NCBI GenBank assembly: GCA_023374025.1
Contig: SIJG01000047.1
Span: 967,229 to 1,031,228, forward strand
Reading direction: 5' to 3'
Source of the DNA: Heterodera schachtii
Lineage: Eukaryota > Nematoda > Chromadorea > Rhabditida > Heteroderidae
Length of the DNA stretch: 64,000 nucleotides
Positions within the stretch are counted from its first letter, which is position 1, and each line of letters begins with the position of its first letter. Shown one piece after another: positions 34,641-48,019 of this stretch. The notes beneath the pieces were generated by a model, which saw only the letters and a program-made list of their open reading frames with translations, ran no database searches and was not told the DNA's origin. The translations under genes were made by a program, and so were the position numbers.

Positions 34641-35039
34641 TAAAATATAATATTTTTGATCAATTGCTGTAGCATTAATATTTGTTGTAATATCAGCATT
34701 CATAAATGAAAAAAAAATTTAAATTTTGGAAAAAAACAACATAAATATCCAAAAACGCAACAAAAATATAAATAAATAATTTTCAATTCACTAAACTATA
34801 TATTTCGTTCACCAAAAACATGTATAAATAATTAAATGGGTAAAGATGAAACAAATCAGAAAATTATCAATGTTTTGTATTCTTATCCCCAGGACAAAGG
34901 TGAAATATCAGTACACATTTGACATAATTAATGAATTAGGTGCCAAAAAACACACTCGATTTGCTGTATTAAGGCTACTCTGAACGAAAAAATGGGAAAA
35001 ATAAAATTTATTAGCAAAAAAATTGGTAAAACAAGAAAA

Positions 35040-35480
35040 TGAATGATAAAAAAATGAATTAATTTTCTTTCTCTTTTTTCATCTATCTCACTCACTCTGT
35101 TTCCTTCCCTTCCTCTTCTTTAATCTCTCTCTATCTCTCGCTGACTCTCTATTGCTATTTCTCTATGTATTGCTTTTTCGCTGCATTCTTTGTTAGCAAA
35201 ACTACGCACAAAACGACGCGCATCCATCGAACCATTGGCATTATTACCCTCACAGCACACCATTTGGCAACGCTTCACCCAATCCGCTGTCCTCAACCTC
35301 CCTTAATTTCCACTTCATTTCCTATTTTACTTCGCACAACCAACTTTTTCTCCAATTAGTACTTTTTTTTTTCATTTTTGGTCTCATTAAAGCCGAAAGA
35401 AGCAAAATATACAAAATCTCAGCGTTTAAGCAATTGACAAAAAAGATATTTAATTAAATAATTGTTGATTATTTATCATT
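35040..35480. mobile_element. CT-rich element copy 2
   Basis: TCTCTCTATCTCTCGCTGAC, then ACAAAACGACGCGCATCCAT, ACAGCACACCATTTGG and TCTCAGCGTTTAAGCAATTG reproduce 9,656-10,260 on the other strand. The 64-codon ORF here is not conserved in the copy at 39,700 and is not a gene. Confidence 0.6.
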
Positions 35481-35821
35481 TTGTAACTTTCTTTAAATCT
35501 AAACATTTTTTTTTGTTTTCAATTATTTTTACCTTAACTCAGACAGGGCTTTCGAAAGGATACTAAAAAATATAGGGTTTTTTTCGAATGTAATAATGTT
35601 ATTGTATAAAAAAACAGTTGTTAATTGATTGGACTCATAAAATTTAATGTAATAAAAAATTCAAATAATTTACGCCGCCCTCTTTCGGCACCGCTGCAGC
35701 CTCTGGCTAAAAATTGCATTAACATTTTTAAAAAATTACATTAAACAAAATTTATTCATTTAAGCGAATAATTGGAAAAATGCCCAAAAATATCACATAA
35801 AATGAGCAGCGTTTTTGTCAT

Positions 35822-35892
35822 TTTCAGTTTATTTAGCACCTATTTAGGTACTTAGTTTTTCAGTTTATTTAGCACCTATTTAGGTACTTAGT
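35822..35892. repeat. Two-unit 36-bp tandem repeat
   Basis: The unit TTTCAGTTTATTTAGCACC continued by TATTTAGGTACTTAG occurs twice at an exact 36-base period. Each unit contains the inverted pair TAGCACCTA / TAGGTACTTA. A third partial unit follows (TTTTAGCACCTA). Confidence 0.85.
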
Positions 35893-35899
35893 TCTGTAT

Positions 35900-38800
35900 T
35901 TTAGCACCTACAAATCCGGTTCGACTAAAGTCCGGGATCAGAATTCGGGCTGGAAACGGGCTATGATAGGATAAATTGTATGGAACTTTTCTAAAATAAC
36001 CCATTATTTACTTCTCTAATAACTTTTTGAGAGCATGTTGGTACCGAATAAGGCTGGCAATTTAAGTCAAATGACTTTTTTTGTTGCTTGAAGAACCTTA
36101 AGAATATAAAAAATAGGAATGCAAATTTATACAAGTTTATGAATAAGTATAAAGAATATTTAAAGTAATAAATATTTGAATAGATGTAACTAAACGGAAC
36201 AACTAATCTTTAACTGTCTGCTATTAAAAAATTTATTTTAATAAATCTTGTTTAATAAAAAATTTTACTTATACATGCATACCTGACAACTTAAAGAAAC
36301 ATGTACCGGAACAAATGTAATCATTTTAAAGAATAAGGAATAAAAATTGCTTTGCTATATAAAAAACGATTGATTAAATAAATATATATGCTACATTCTT
36401 TTCTTATGGATTGTATAATTTAAAGATTTTATCTAAAATTTCAAATGTAAACATACAGCTTTTAATTAATAAGTAATATAAAACTGAAAAGTCTAAATTA
36501 GAAATAATAATTAAATAAGCTTTTATTATTAAAAAATTACTAAAATGAACAATGTAAAAAAATAAAAATGAAAAAGATATGACCTATAAATTAAATCAAC
36601 ATCAACGCTATTCAAATCATTATTTAGTTAAAAATATAATTTAATAATTAAATTTAACGGCATTTATTGACAAAGACTAAATCGATAAATTTAATAAATA
36701 AAATTTCAATAAAGATAATTTGGCACTTAAAATCTTATTTTTTAAGAAATATTTTATGTTATATATAAACGCAAATATATTTTCATAAAAATTACAAAAT
36801 TAATTAAAAAAAAGCAATAAGGATAACATAAAAATAAGTTGTCCTTTCAAAAATTTTAAATAAAAAAAAATTAATTTAAAAAAGAATAAAATAAGTAATA
36901 CCGTAATCACGTATTCTGCTTCGGAGTTACTGTGGCAAGACAGAAGCAGACGTATACGCGCACTGAACTACTGGTTATTGCTTGGAATTAAAAAATTCTA
37001 ATTCAGTTGCTTAATTTAAATTGTTGATTTTTCGGCCTCTGTTAAATTATACTTAAATTACTAATTACAAAATTAAAATAAACAAAAAATATAATTAAAC
37101 CATATTTGAAAGACATTTAAATGAAATAAATTAATTAACAAAAAATATTATTATGGCTAACAAATAAGCATACAAGACAAAAACATCAATTGACTTCTAC
37201 AACGACAAGATTAAAATCAATTATTTGCAAGCTTAAAAACCCAAAATGTCATATGGCAACAAATGATAGACTAAGAGAAAAATAAGCCAGTTTAAAATAT
37301 TGATTTTTACAAGGACATAAAATTTCATTAAAAAAACAAACAAAGATAAAAATGATAGTATACGCGTGTAGCCGAGTGATTTAAACAATTATAAAAAAAA
37401 GGAAATTATAAAACTAAGAAATTTTTATTGTAAAGTGAATTCTTTCGTCAAATGAAAATTCACCGCATGTAATAAAGATAGATTTAATTTCAGCACCATA
37501 GTAAAATTATTCATTATTTTCTCTTAAAAAATATAAAAAATAAATTAAGTAAAAATAGTATAATGCATTCTATATATAATACATATATGTGATGAGACGC
37601 GTAAAAACGAGTTTGAACAATTTTGCAGGTGACAAGTGAATTAAAATAAAGAATTAAATAATTATGGCATAAAAAATAAATAAAATACATGATGAAATCA
37701 AAGCTTTAGATAATGTTAAAAAAGTAATAATTTATAATATAACAAATATTAATAGCATTTAAAGTATAATTTAATTTAAAAATTTTCTAAAAAAGATAAA
37801 ATGAAATTATTTATATTTAAAACAAATTCGAAAATGATATGCAACTGCGCAACCACATCTGGTCGAACTCAGAAACAATTTCAGTCTAAAAACCGAATTA
37901 AAAATTAAACTTTGATAATTCTTTTGCATATTCATATATCTAATTAATGAGAATATAATTATACAAACACAGATATAAATAAAACTGATTTATTTCCTTT
38001 TGACTCATTTTATTTTAAATGAATTAAAAACCTCATCATAAATAATTGATAATACAAAATAATTTTAAAATTATACTTTTTTCAAGTAAAAAATTAATTA
38101 ATACAATCAATTATCTTATGTTATCCTTATAAAAAAGTAATATAAGAAAACCATTTTAAAATATGTTTAAATTAAGAATTTTATATATAATTATAAAATA
38201 TGCTTCTTAGGTCGCCCCAAAAGACCGAATGCGGAACATGAATTTAATAACACATATAACACATTCTTTCAGAAACAATTAATTAATAATTTCAGAAAAT
38301 CTATTCAAAATAAATTTAAATATATTTAACCCAGTCTGCTTAGTAAAACCAATTTAATGAAAAATGAATAATAAAAAATATATTAATTTACCATACTCAA
38401 ACAGAATTAAAAGAAAAAATTAAACATAGATCTAAGAAAGTATTAAAATAAACGAGAAATAAATATGGCATAATAATATAATTTAAATAATTGATTAACT
38501 TAGAACTTATCTTTTATTCAGACAGAAAAAAAAAATTAAAAACATTTGCATTAGCAATTTTAAAAAATATGTCGCCAAAAAAAGAATTTTTTATTATATT
38601 AAAAATACGTTACTTTTAATAATTACCTTATTGAAATTTTCGAATTTAATTCATGTCATACAATTGAAAATTAGAAAATTTAGCTTTTAAAATTATTTAA
38701 TAAATGAAGAAAATTGTGAAACATGGGACCGGAAGTTTTTTTTGCAGATTTGAAGAAAAATTGCGCAAATGAAAACGGGAATTCAGAAAAAAGTTTTCGT

Positions 38801-39300
38801 TATTAATATTTTTGAATATGGAAATTAATTGCAGTTAAAAATAAGAAATTTAATTTAAAAAAACCCGATTTCCATTGAAAAAATGGCAAAATATAAATTG
38901 CAAAAATATTCAAATTTAATGTGTAAGTAATGTTTCATTAAGTATAAAATATAAACAAAACCCACAAAAAAGTCTAAATTAGGCTAATATGAACTTTTAA
39001 TTGCTTCAAAACTAGCACATTATTTAAAAGGAATCATCTCCAAATCATAAACAATTTTAAAAATGGCAATTATTTTTTTTCTTTTAAAAATTTCAATTAA
39101 TGAGTTTATTTATATATTTTTTTGATATATTTTAGACTTTTATTAAATGATTTATGATTAATAGAGATTGATTTTTGAGGCATATGCTTTTTTCTGCAAA
39201 TTAGTTTCGTTATATTAAGCATAATAACGAATTTTCCACTTGATTTGAGACTTCTACGTTGACTTTTATTATGCTTTTTTTTTGCCTTTTTTGAGGTTTT
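35900..39300. other. Gene-free A-skewed DNA
   Basis: No gene seen. The + strand is A-rich, the mirror of 1-9,030. Islands include 36,898-36,975, 37,360-37,375, 37,590-37,640, 37,840-37,895 and 38,205-38,240. Around 36,740-37,270 lies the inverted copy of the 280-810 repeat. No tRNA, rRNA or coding exon could be found. Confidence 0.55.
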
Positions 39301-39660
39301 CATGCCTTAAATGCCTTTTTTGGCATTTTGCCGTTAGGTGCCTTTTTGGCGTTTTTTTCCGAAAAATTCAATTAAAAATGCAATAAAATCGGGAAAATAC
39401 ACCCCCTAAGAAATGAGTTGAAAAAATCAGAAAAAAACAATATAAATATTTCGTAATCATTTAAATGACCAAAATTAAGTTATTTGGCTAAGTTTTACGT
39501 GTTTTGCTCCCTAAAAAGCCTTAATAAAAAATTTTAAGTGCTTTTTTTTCATGCCTTTTTCGGGATTTTCGTGCCTTTTCATGCTTTTTTCAATTTTTTT
39601 GGTGCCTATTATAGTGGATTTTCGCGATTTTTGTGCCTTTCTAGTCGGTCTCTAATGATT
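39290..39660. mobile_element. Repeat rich in GCCTTTTT motifs
   Basis: Short motifs GCCTTTTT, TGCCTTTT and GGTGCC recur at irregular spacing, ending in CTAGTCGGTCTCTAATGA. The architecture (one short word repeated through a non-coding unit) is the same as in the ATATGGA elements at 26,603 and 27,321 but with a different word. The ends are not defined. Confidence 0.4.
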
Positions 39661-39699
39661 ATCTTCATTAAAATTTTTTATGATATTCAATTTGATAAA

Positions 39700-39756
39700 A
39701 TTTATTGTTGTACACCTCATACTCTCTTCTTTCATTCTCTATCTTTCTCTATGTGA

Positions 39757-39787
<31 letters not shown>

Positions 39788-40060
39788 TTCTCTCTCTTTC
39801 TCTATTTCTTTCTCTCTCTCACTCTATTTCTTTCCTTTCCCCCTCTCTGACTCTCTTTTTGTCACTCTCTCCCTGCATTCTTAGTTAGCAAATCGACACA
39901 AAACGACGCCATCCATCGCATCATTGCCCTCACAGCACACCATTTGGCATCCCCCCCCCATCCGCTGAATCCTCCATCCCCCTTATTTCACCATTCATTT
40001 ACCTATTTTATTCTCTCAATTTTATCTGCTATTGCTTTTTTAAGTATTATGTTGTTTTTT
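39700..40060. mobile_element. CT-rich element copy 3, with (CT)n microsatellite
   Basis: A long TC-rich tract (39,756-39,870) leads into TTAGTTAGCAAATCGAC, AAAACGACGCCATCCATCGC, ACAGCACACCATTTGGCATC and a C-run. This parallels 35,100-35,300 in the same orientation. Confidence 0.6.
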
Positions 40061-41966
40061 TTTTAATTTCCAAAGCCCGGATTTTTAAGGTTTAACGTTT
40101 CTATATTTTCTGCAAATAGAATTTACAAAAAAAAAAAAAACACGAAAAAATATTTTCCGCCCAAATTTACTTAAAAAAACACCTAAAAATACCCATTTCC
40201 GAGGTTTGGCACCTTTTTTTTACAAAGTTAAAAAAAATTGTTAAGAAAAATGCTTTAAATTTTGTGTTTTTCGGGCTGGCCTACTCGAATTTTCGAGAAG
40301 TGATTTCCCAGCTCAAAGTTAGCAAAGAAAAAATTCATAAGTAATATCAGGCTTTATTTTGGCACAAAGTTTTTCGTTTAAAACACGCTTCTTTTTGAAA
40401 CGCGAATTAAAAAAAAATTAATCCCATACTTTTGTCCATGAGTGTATGTATAATAAATAATCGTTTCTGATTACTCACCATAGAATCTTTCAGATTTTTA
40501 AGGCGAATTTTTTGAAAAAACTTTAATTGTTAAATTAAAACCAAGAAAAAAATATATTTGAAATTATGATTTGAAAAATGATAAATGACCACAATAGTTA
40601 AAACAATTATTCAAAAAAAATTTTTGCAAAGCCATTTTATAAATAAGTACCAATAAAAAAAATAGATAATAGTTTTATATTAAATAAATTTTTTCCATAA
40701 AAGTTTATTTATAATAATTTTCGAGAATAATTAAAAATTTAAATCTATAAAATCATTGCATAAATCATGTTTTTTATAATGCATTCGCAATAATGTGAAA
40801 CATTTATTACTTAAAACAAGATATATGAATAATTATGATTGAAATTTAAAAAATAAACTATTCTTGGAAAAAAGTCAGAAGACAGAAAGGAGAGTTGTTT
40901 GGCATGAGAATTATAAAAAACAATTAATTAATTATATTTTCTGTAAAAATTATAGTTTAACAAAGGAAAGAAATTATCATTTAAAAAAAATTTAAAAACT
41001 AAATTAGTAAAATAAAGGAAAATTAATTAATATTAAATACTATACAAGCACTCTTTTGCATATAAACACTAATTATTTATGTGAATCACATTTAAAATTT
41101 AAAATCCAAAAATAAATAATCCAATTGAAATTGATGATCCGGTTATTCGAAGACGAAAACATGCATGAGGAAGGGCGTCGAAGGAAGTTTAGTAAAGCAA
41201 AGAAAAATTTATTATTATTCATCTATTATTAAAGAGCGCCGAGATTTAAATGGAATTTCAATTTATTATTACAACTAAAATGAGTAAATTAAAATTAAAT
41301 AAAAATTTCTGATGTTGGCTTAAATAAATGCATAGGCACCCGATTGATGATGTAATTTGTTAAAATAAATTCAATTATTGCCTTCTATAAGTAAAATAAT
41401 TCAGATTTAAGATAAACATTTGAATTAATAATAGATCAGCGAGGAAGAAGAACAACAACGAGACGGGGGCTGCAACATAAAACACCAAACACCTTGGTCA
41501 AATTACGTCTTTGGAGGATGTATTTTATTTGTTGAACTAAAAAAATGAAAAAACACAAAAAAAATAAAATATAAAATTAATAATTAATTTGAAATAAAAT
41601 AAATTATCAAAAAAGCAAATATATGTAAATTTTACGAAATAAATATTAAATACAACTTAAATTACACAATAAAATAAAATTGTGAATTATGTTTTGCTTA
41701 CCTAAATTAGCTGCCAATAAACGAGACTCTATTAATTTATAAAAATATTTAAAGGAACCTATGATGAACCTGATTTAAAAATAATATGCTTTGAATGATT
41801 ATATTCCAAAAATCTAGAATACTATTTCGCTAACTACCGAGCCGAGTCAAGAATAAACAAAAGACAAAAAATATTGCCAATTTAAGTCCAACAAAATCAA
41901 TCAGACAAAAGAACGATCGGTCTATTAATGAAAATACTTAATAATAAGCAAGAACTAAATTGAATG
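40061..41966. other. Gene-free A-rich DNA, possible Tc1-like end near 40,445
   Basis: Around 40,425-40,450 the + strand reads CCCATACTTTTGTCCATGAG then TGTATG, which looks like a Tc1/mariner right terminus. No matching left terminus was found upstream. CTCGAATTTTCGAG at 40,285 is a palindrome. Beyond 40,500 the DNA is A-skewed backbone with GC-richer islands at 41,140-41,195 and 41,440-41,520. No gene seen. Confidence 0.4.
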
Positions 41967-42652
41967 NNNNNNNNNNNNNNNNNNNNNNNNNNNNNNNNNN
42001 NNNNNNNNNNNNNNNNNNNNNNNNNNNNNNNNNNNNNNNNNNNNNNNNNNNNNNNNNNNNNNNNNNNNNNNNNNNNNNNNNNNNNNNNNNNNNNNNNNNN
42101 NNNNNNNNNNNNNNNNNNNNNNNNNNNNNNNNNNNNNNNNNNNNNNNNNNNNNNNNNNNNNNNNNNNNNNNNNNNNNNNNNNNNNNNNNNNNNNNNNNNN
42201 NNNNNNNNNNNNNNNNNNNNNNNNNNNNNNNNNNNNNNNNNNNNNNNNNNNNNNNNNNNNNNNNNNNNNNNNNNNNNNNNNNNNNNNNNNNNNNNNNNNN
42301 NNNNNNNNNNNNNNNNNNNNNNNNNNNNNNNNNNNNNNNNNNNNNNNNNNNNNNNNNNNNNNNNNNNNNNNNNNNNNNNNNNNNNNNNNNNNNNNNNNNN
42401 NNNNNNNNNNNNNNNNNNNNNNNNNNNNNNNNNNNNNNNNNNNNNNNNNNNNNNNNNNNNNNNNNNNNNNNNNNNNNNNNNNNNNNNNNNNNNNNNNNNN
42501 NNNNNNNNNNNNNNNNNNNNNNNNNNNNNNNNNNNNNNNNNNNNNNNNNNNNNNNNNNNNNNNNNNNNNNNNNNNNNNNNNNNNNNNNNNNNNNNNNNNN
42601 NNNNNNNNNNNNNNNNNNNNNNNNNNNNNNNNNNNNNNNNNNNNNNNNNNNN
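41967..42652. other. Assembly gap (686 N)
   Basis: Unresolved bases. ORFs reported across this stretch are artefacts. The gap lies inside repeat-rich A-skewed DNA, so an assembler failure on repeats is likely. Confidence 0.99.
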
Positions 42653-43998
42653 GGAAAATAGCCTTGGACATTAAAATTGTAATAAACTCATAAACATATG
42701 TTCCATCGCAATTCAAATTAAAAACAAATGATAGACCGGAAAAAATGGAGTATATTTGGACTAATTATATAAAATATTAAACAGTAAACCTTAGTCCGGA
42801 GTATTAAAATTAATATGAATCTTTATGAAATAAAAGAAATAAAAATTTATAAATAAATGGCAGTCTAAAAATATTTCTTCTTGATTTAATTTATATCGAT
42901 TCATTTTTAGTTTTTTTTAATAAATTAAAAATTGCTTATTATGTATTAATTATAATTTGTTGACGGAAATAGTCGTTGAGCTTGAGCCTTTGTGAACATA
43001 ATTGAGATTAAATTAAATTATATAAAGATAAATAAATTTTTGAGAAACATCAACATTTAATAATGTGAATAAAATTAACATAAATGGGAAAAACGAAGTT
43101 TTCTTTATATTAATATAAAAAGCTAAATAGAATATTGAAATTTCAATTTTTAAATATTTAAACTGCTTATAAGAAATAAAAATTATTTGATATATTTATT
43201 CTGCACCCAATTATAACAAATATAAAAAAGCAAATAATAGATCTTGTCAACAGAAAGAGGATACTCGTTTTTCGTATTTATATAAGAAGAATTATAGTTT
43301 GAAAAATAAATATAAAACATTAAACAAAGTGAATTGTTTTAATATTATAGAAAATATAAAACCAAAGCAAAGGAAAAAATTAAATTTTTTTTTCTTCTTT
43401 TAAATAAATGAAATAAATTAAAATTAATAAACAAAATTAATATAATCATCCTTTGAATATATAAAAAGAAATACAGACCTACTCCTTTTAAGTATAACTA
43501 ATTAAATGCAATTAAAGACGAAAAAGCAAAAAACTTTATTTAAAAATGACTAAAATTACATAAATGACCAAAACCAAAGATTATCTAAGTAAATAACATT
43601 AGAAATAATCCATTTGTACTAATTATTACACGAATGACTCAACCAAGGAAAAGGAATAAATTGGATATACCATATAATAATAATAAATAATAATAAATAG
43701 TATAAAATATAAATTTATTGCTCTAAAAAAATTATATTTGAAGCAATAATAATTATAAAAAATTATATTCAATATTTGACAATTCCCTTAAACATTATAT
43801 TAAAAATTTTTAATTCTTTTCTCAAATAGTATAAATGAACCTAAAAATAAAGTTTATTGAAAAGTTTTAATTCTATTGAAATATAATTTCGAACTATGTG
43901 GATAGTGACGTATGCAACAACTCAACAACTCGAGAACCAAATCAGCCAGGAGAATTAGTCCAAAAACAAATATAAACATAACAAATAGCGTGCTGAGA

Positions 43999-44306
43999 CG
44001 ATGCGAAAAAAACTCAGTGATTGATAAATTAAATAATTCAATTCACAAAATCACGGTGCCGTCCGCTTAACCCCAATGTACGGCATGAAGCAAATCATGA
44101 GGGTCCTCCGGCAGATGTGCCCGACCCATGACGGGCTCCAAGTGAATGGATCAAGAACCGGACCCGGCCTGGGAGATAGCCCTTGAACAAAAACTGTTTC
44201 TTAACCGGGCCGGTCCGGGTTCCGGATCAGGCACTTTTGGTGCCCCGAATGTGGTGCGATCGTCTTCCGAAAATGACCAATCAATCACTGAGTTTTTTTC
44301 TCATCG
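43999..44306. mobile_element. GC-rich foldback unit with 27-bp inverted ends
   Basis: CGATGCGAAAAAAACTCAGT plus GATTGAT (43,999-44,025) is complemented with one mismatch at 44,280-44,306. Inside lies a GC-rich stretch with a second inverted pair: GAACCGGACCCGGCC (about 44,154-44,168) against CCGGGCCGGTCCGGGTTC (about 44,205-44,222). The 68-codon ORF crossing it has no recognisable domain. The neighbours on both sides are about 85% A+T, so this is an inserted non-autonomous element; no target duplication is clear. Confidence 0.65.
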
Positions 44307-44309
44307 CCC

Positions 44310-47300
44310 AAACTGAGTTTTTTTTTTGCATGGACCTAGCACCAACAAATAACAATAAAAATGAATTAATGATAATTAATAAAAACTGAGCCACTAATTT
44401 TTGCCTTTATATTGAAAAAATGTAAAATAAAAATATAAATAAAATTCAATAAAATGCTAGCGCAAAGACAATATATGTTAAACCATAACCCAGCGAGATT
44501 TCGACATTAAATAATGCAGAAGTTTTAAATAATCAAATTTGGTATTAAAGCGAATAAATTAAAATAATTATTTAAAATAGATAAATAAAACGAAATTTTG
44601 TTAAATGATTTTAAATAAAACAATTCTTTAACGAAAAATATTCATTTCGAATGAAAGTTAACGAGAAAAGGGTACGTTTTATAAAAAAAACTTTTAAGAA
44701 AAAAGGTAACAATTATTGTACTTAAAAATATTTAAACTGAGCTCAAGATAATTAAAAAACTCACTCCGTGAAGATAAAATTATTAGAAAATTAAATAATT
44801 CTACTAAATATGCATTACAATTAAATTATAAATATTACTAAAAAAAATTTTTTAAAAACCAAGAGAAAACTTTATTGCTCAATGATTTTAATTTTATTAT
44901 TGTTTTTATAATAATACTGTTGTTTTTTTATTTAAAATTTAAAATAAGACTCAACCAAAAATAAAAAATAAACAATTTAATTCATTAAAATTAAAAAAAA
45001 AATAATATTATTTAAAATTCAATATTTTTAAAAACTTATTGCAGAAATAAAGCAAATTTAAAATTGAAAGACCAAACCAATTCAATTCATTTTAATCATA
45101 TTAATGTATCAAGCCCAAGCCATTTATAATCTTATAGCGGCAAAATTTTTATGCTTGTCATCGGATTTAAGAGCTCATTAAGAAAAAAAAACAAAAAAAA
45201 AAACACGAGCTAATACGAGAGAAAGTATTTTAAATATGTATTTAAAAAGATTAAATTCTAATAATTAAATTGTGAAAAAATAAGTTAACACTTCTAAAAT
45301 AATGAAAAAAAATCAAGTCCTATTATAGCCATTAAAGATAAAAAAATATTGTTGTAGGAAATCTAACATTTAAATAAATAAAAACAAAAAAGACATATTG
45401 TCTATTAAATATTAGGCCAAAATTTTAAAATTATATTACCCATTTAATATACTGAATTACATTAATAAAAATTTTCAATATATGCATAAAAGTCCAATAC
45501 AACTAAAATTTAAAAAAGCAAATATTAACAATTTAAATATAATATATTTAAATTTTGCATTAAAATAAGAGCTAACTCTTTTATTTATAAAAGTAATAAA
45601 ACAAAAATACTATTGAATCACATTTAAAGAAAATGCTTATATTTATTAGACCTTTTTATAGCTAATATAATATAGACATTTAATAATGATAATAAACAAT
45701 AATTTAGTTTTAAGATAAATAAAATTTATTGATAAAAAATTATTAATGAAAATAAATTTTAACGAAAGTTTGCAATTAATTTTTTGACTAAGGTCGAGAA
45801 AATGACAAAATATGAACCTTTAGAGAAAAAAAACAAGATGCTGTCTGGGATTGGAAAATTTATTTTAATAAAACTTTTACTTACGATGGATAGGATAATT
45901 GAAAATTTTAGTAAATAATAATGTAAACAATTAATATTTTACAAATATAATCAAAAGGAATACACATTATTCTGAGAAAAGGAGCGGAGCGTAGACAAGA
46001 ATCAAAAAAATTTATATAATAAAAAAATAAAGGGATAATCAGTAATTTATTCGTAGTAAAATTTAATCTTTAATGGGTTTAAATAAAATTAATCGAAATT
46101 TATTTATTCAGTTTAATTAAAATCAATTTAATGAATATATTAATAAAACAAATAGTCCATTCTGTAATCGCCAAAACAAATTTTAAACAAAATTGGAAAT
46201 ATATAAAATATTTGCGCCAATTATAACAAAAATGTTTTTTTATCCAGGATGGGGAAACAATTGAACTATCCGCTATTGAAGGCGACATTTTTATGTAAAA
46301 TTGAATTATAACGAAATATATATACTGAAACATTGAGCACAATTTTAATTGCATGATTGATAATTTTTAATAAATATAATTATGTTTATTAAAAAAATAT
46401 TAATTTTTAAAATAATGCAAACAGTATAGAATTAAATATTGACCACGCAATGTGAACATATTTTTATCTTTCAATCAAAAAGTAAAAATAAATTAACAAA
46501 TTTTTCAAAATATTTGAGAAAGCAAATTTTACAACTACGTCGCATATACAGAAAAATTCTAATATATGTCAACACAAAAATATTTATGATATATATTGGC
46601 CAATTCAGAATTATGAAATAATCAAAAGACAAATTATTAAAAAAAAATTTTTGATAAAAAAAACATCATCACAATATAATTATATTTTCGATTAGAGTTC
46701 TACGTTGAAACAAAAATAGATAGGATGAATTCTGTGCAACTAAATTCTTAAAGTATTACCGAGATTGTAGCGAAGCCTACAAGAGTTATTTGCCTAATTT
46801 AAATTTTATTTTGAGATATAAGTATATTCATTTAGCAATAAAATTGAAAGATATTTGAAGGAAACAAATAAATAAAAAGCAAAAAAAAAAAAAAATTCAA
46901 ATCAGCCTAATTATATAATTTTAGATAAAATAAAAAATCTATAAAATATAGTTTATAAAATTAATTCGATTTCATAAATTAATCTTATAAAAAGATAATT
47001 AAATTTTGTTTCAAGATAAACAATAAATATATTCAATAATTTTGATCAAAATTTTTTTTATCATGAAATTAATAAATCTATAAAAGTAGAAATTAAAAAC
47101 CTATTATGTGAGTAAAAATCTTTGTTTTCAAGCGAAAAAGATATTAATAATGATTAGTTTAATCGAATAATACTATTAAAATAATATTATTTATAAAAAA
47201 GCAAAGAAACAATTTTACATAAAAATAATGGAATGCTTAAAAAAGCGATAACATTTTTCAAAATTGATTATATTTCTGCTAAAGAAAATAACTTAACAAA

Positions 47301-47960
47301 ATGAATAAGACAAAAAATGAAGAAAAGTAAACAATTCTTAAATATATTACATTACTAATTTATTATTTAACAAACCAAATTATAATGATTTTTATTATTT
47401 TATTTATTAGTTTCAAAAATTTTAAAAATATCGAATTAGAAATAGGAGGTATTGGTAATGAGTTTCTAACAATATTAAGAATTGAAAATTATTTATTAAA
47501 TTTTTTATAACATTTTCTATACAAGAATAATATAAGAAAACCCACAAATCGGATTCGAATCTGTAAATTAAAATCTCTTAAACAAATGAAAATAATTTAT
47601 GTATAATAAAATACGTATATGGAATTAAATATTATTAAAATCTAGAAGAAAAAATATATATGTGGGAGTTGATTTTAATTAACCATAACAAGGCAAAACA
47701 ATTATTAAATTTTAAATATATAAACAGAATAAAATACTTTATATATCAATTTGAACAACTGACAGACAGCAAATTTCGCCGAAATCAATTCAGGATTCTT
47801 GAATAAATATAATCTGTCTAACACATTTAAAAATTTATTGCCAATAAAAAAATTAATTTTTTAAATAAAAATACAAAAGATTTTAAAAAAAGAAGGCGTA
47901 GTAAATAAAAAATTCTGTCTACTTGAGAAATAGTTCGGGGCCATTGCAATTTTACGGGGA
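44310..47960. other. Gene-free A-skewed DNA
   Basis: No gene seen. Long runs of A, few bases of GC, scattered small islands (for example 45,975-46,000 GGAGCGGAGCGTAGAC). The 84- and 60-codon ORFs at 46,100-46,621 have the composition of the background and no domain. Confidence 0.5.
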
Positions 47961-48019
47961 CACAAAATCAAGTTTTTGTTGGCGCGTAACTAATAACAAT
48001 GGTCGAAATCTTATTTTTT

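Noticed and set aside
41955..42716. Three ORFs of more than 230 codons
   Set aside because: They consist almost entirely of N from the assembly gap.
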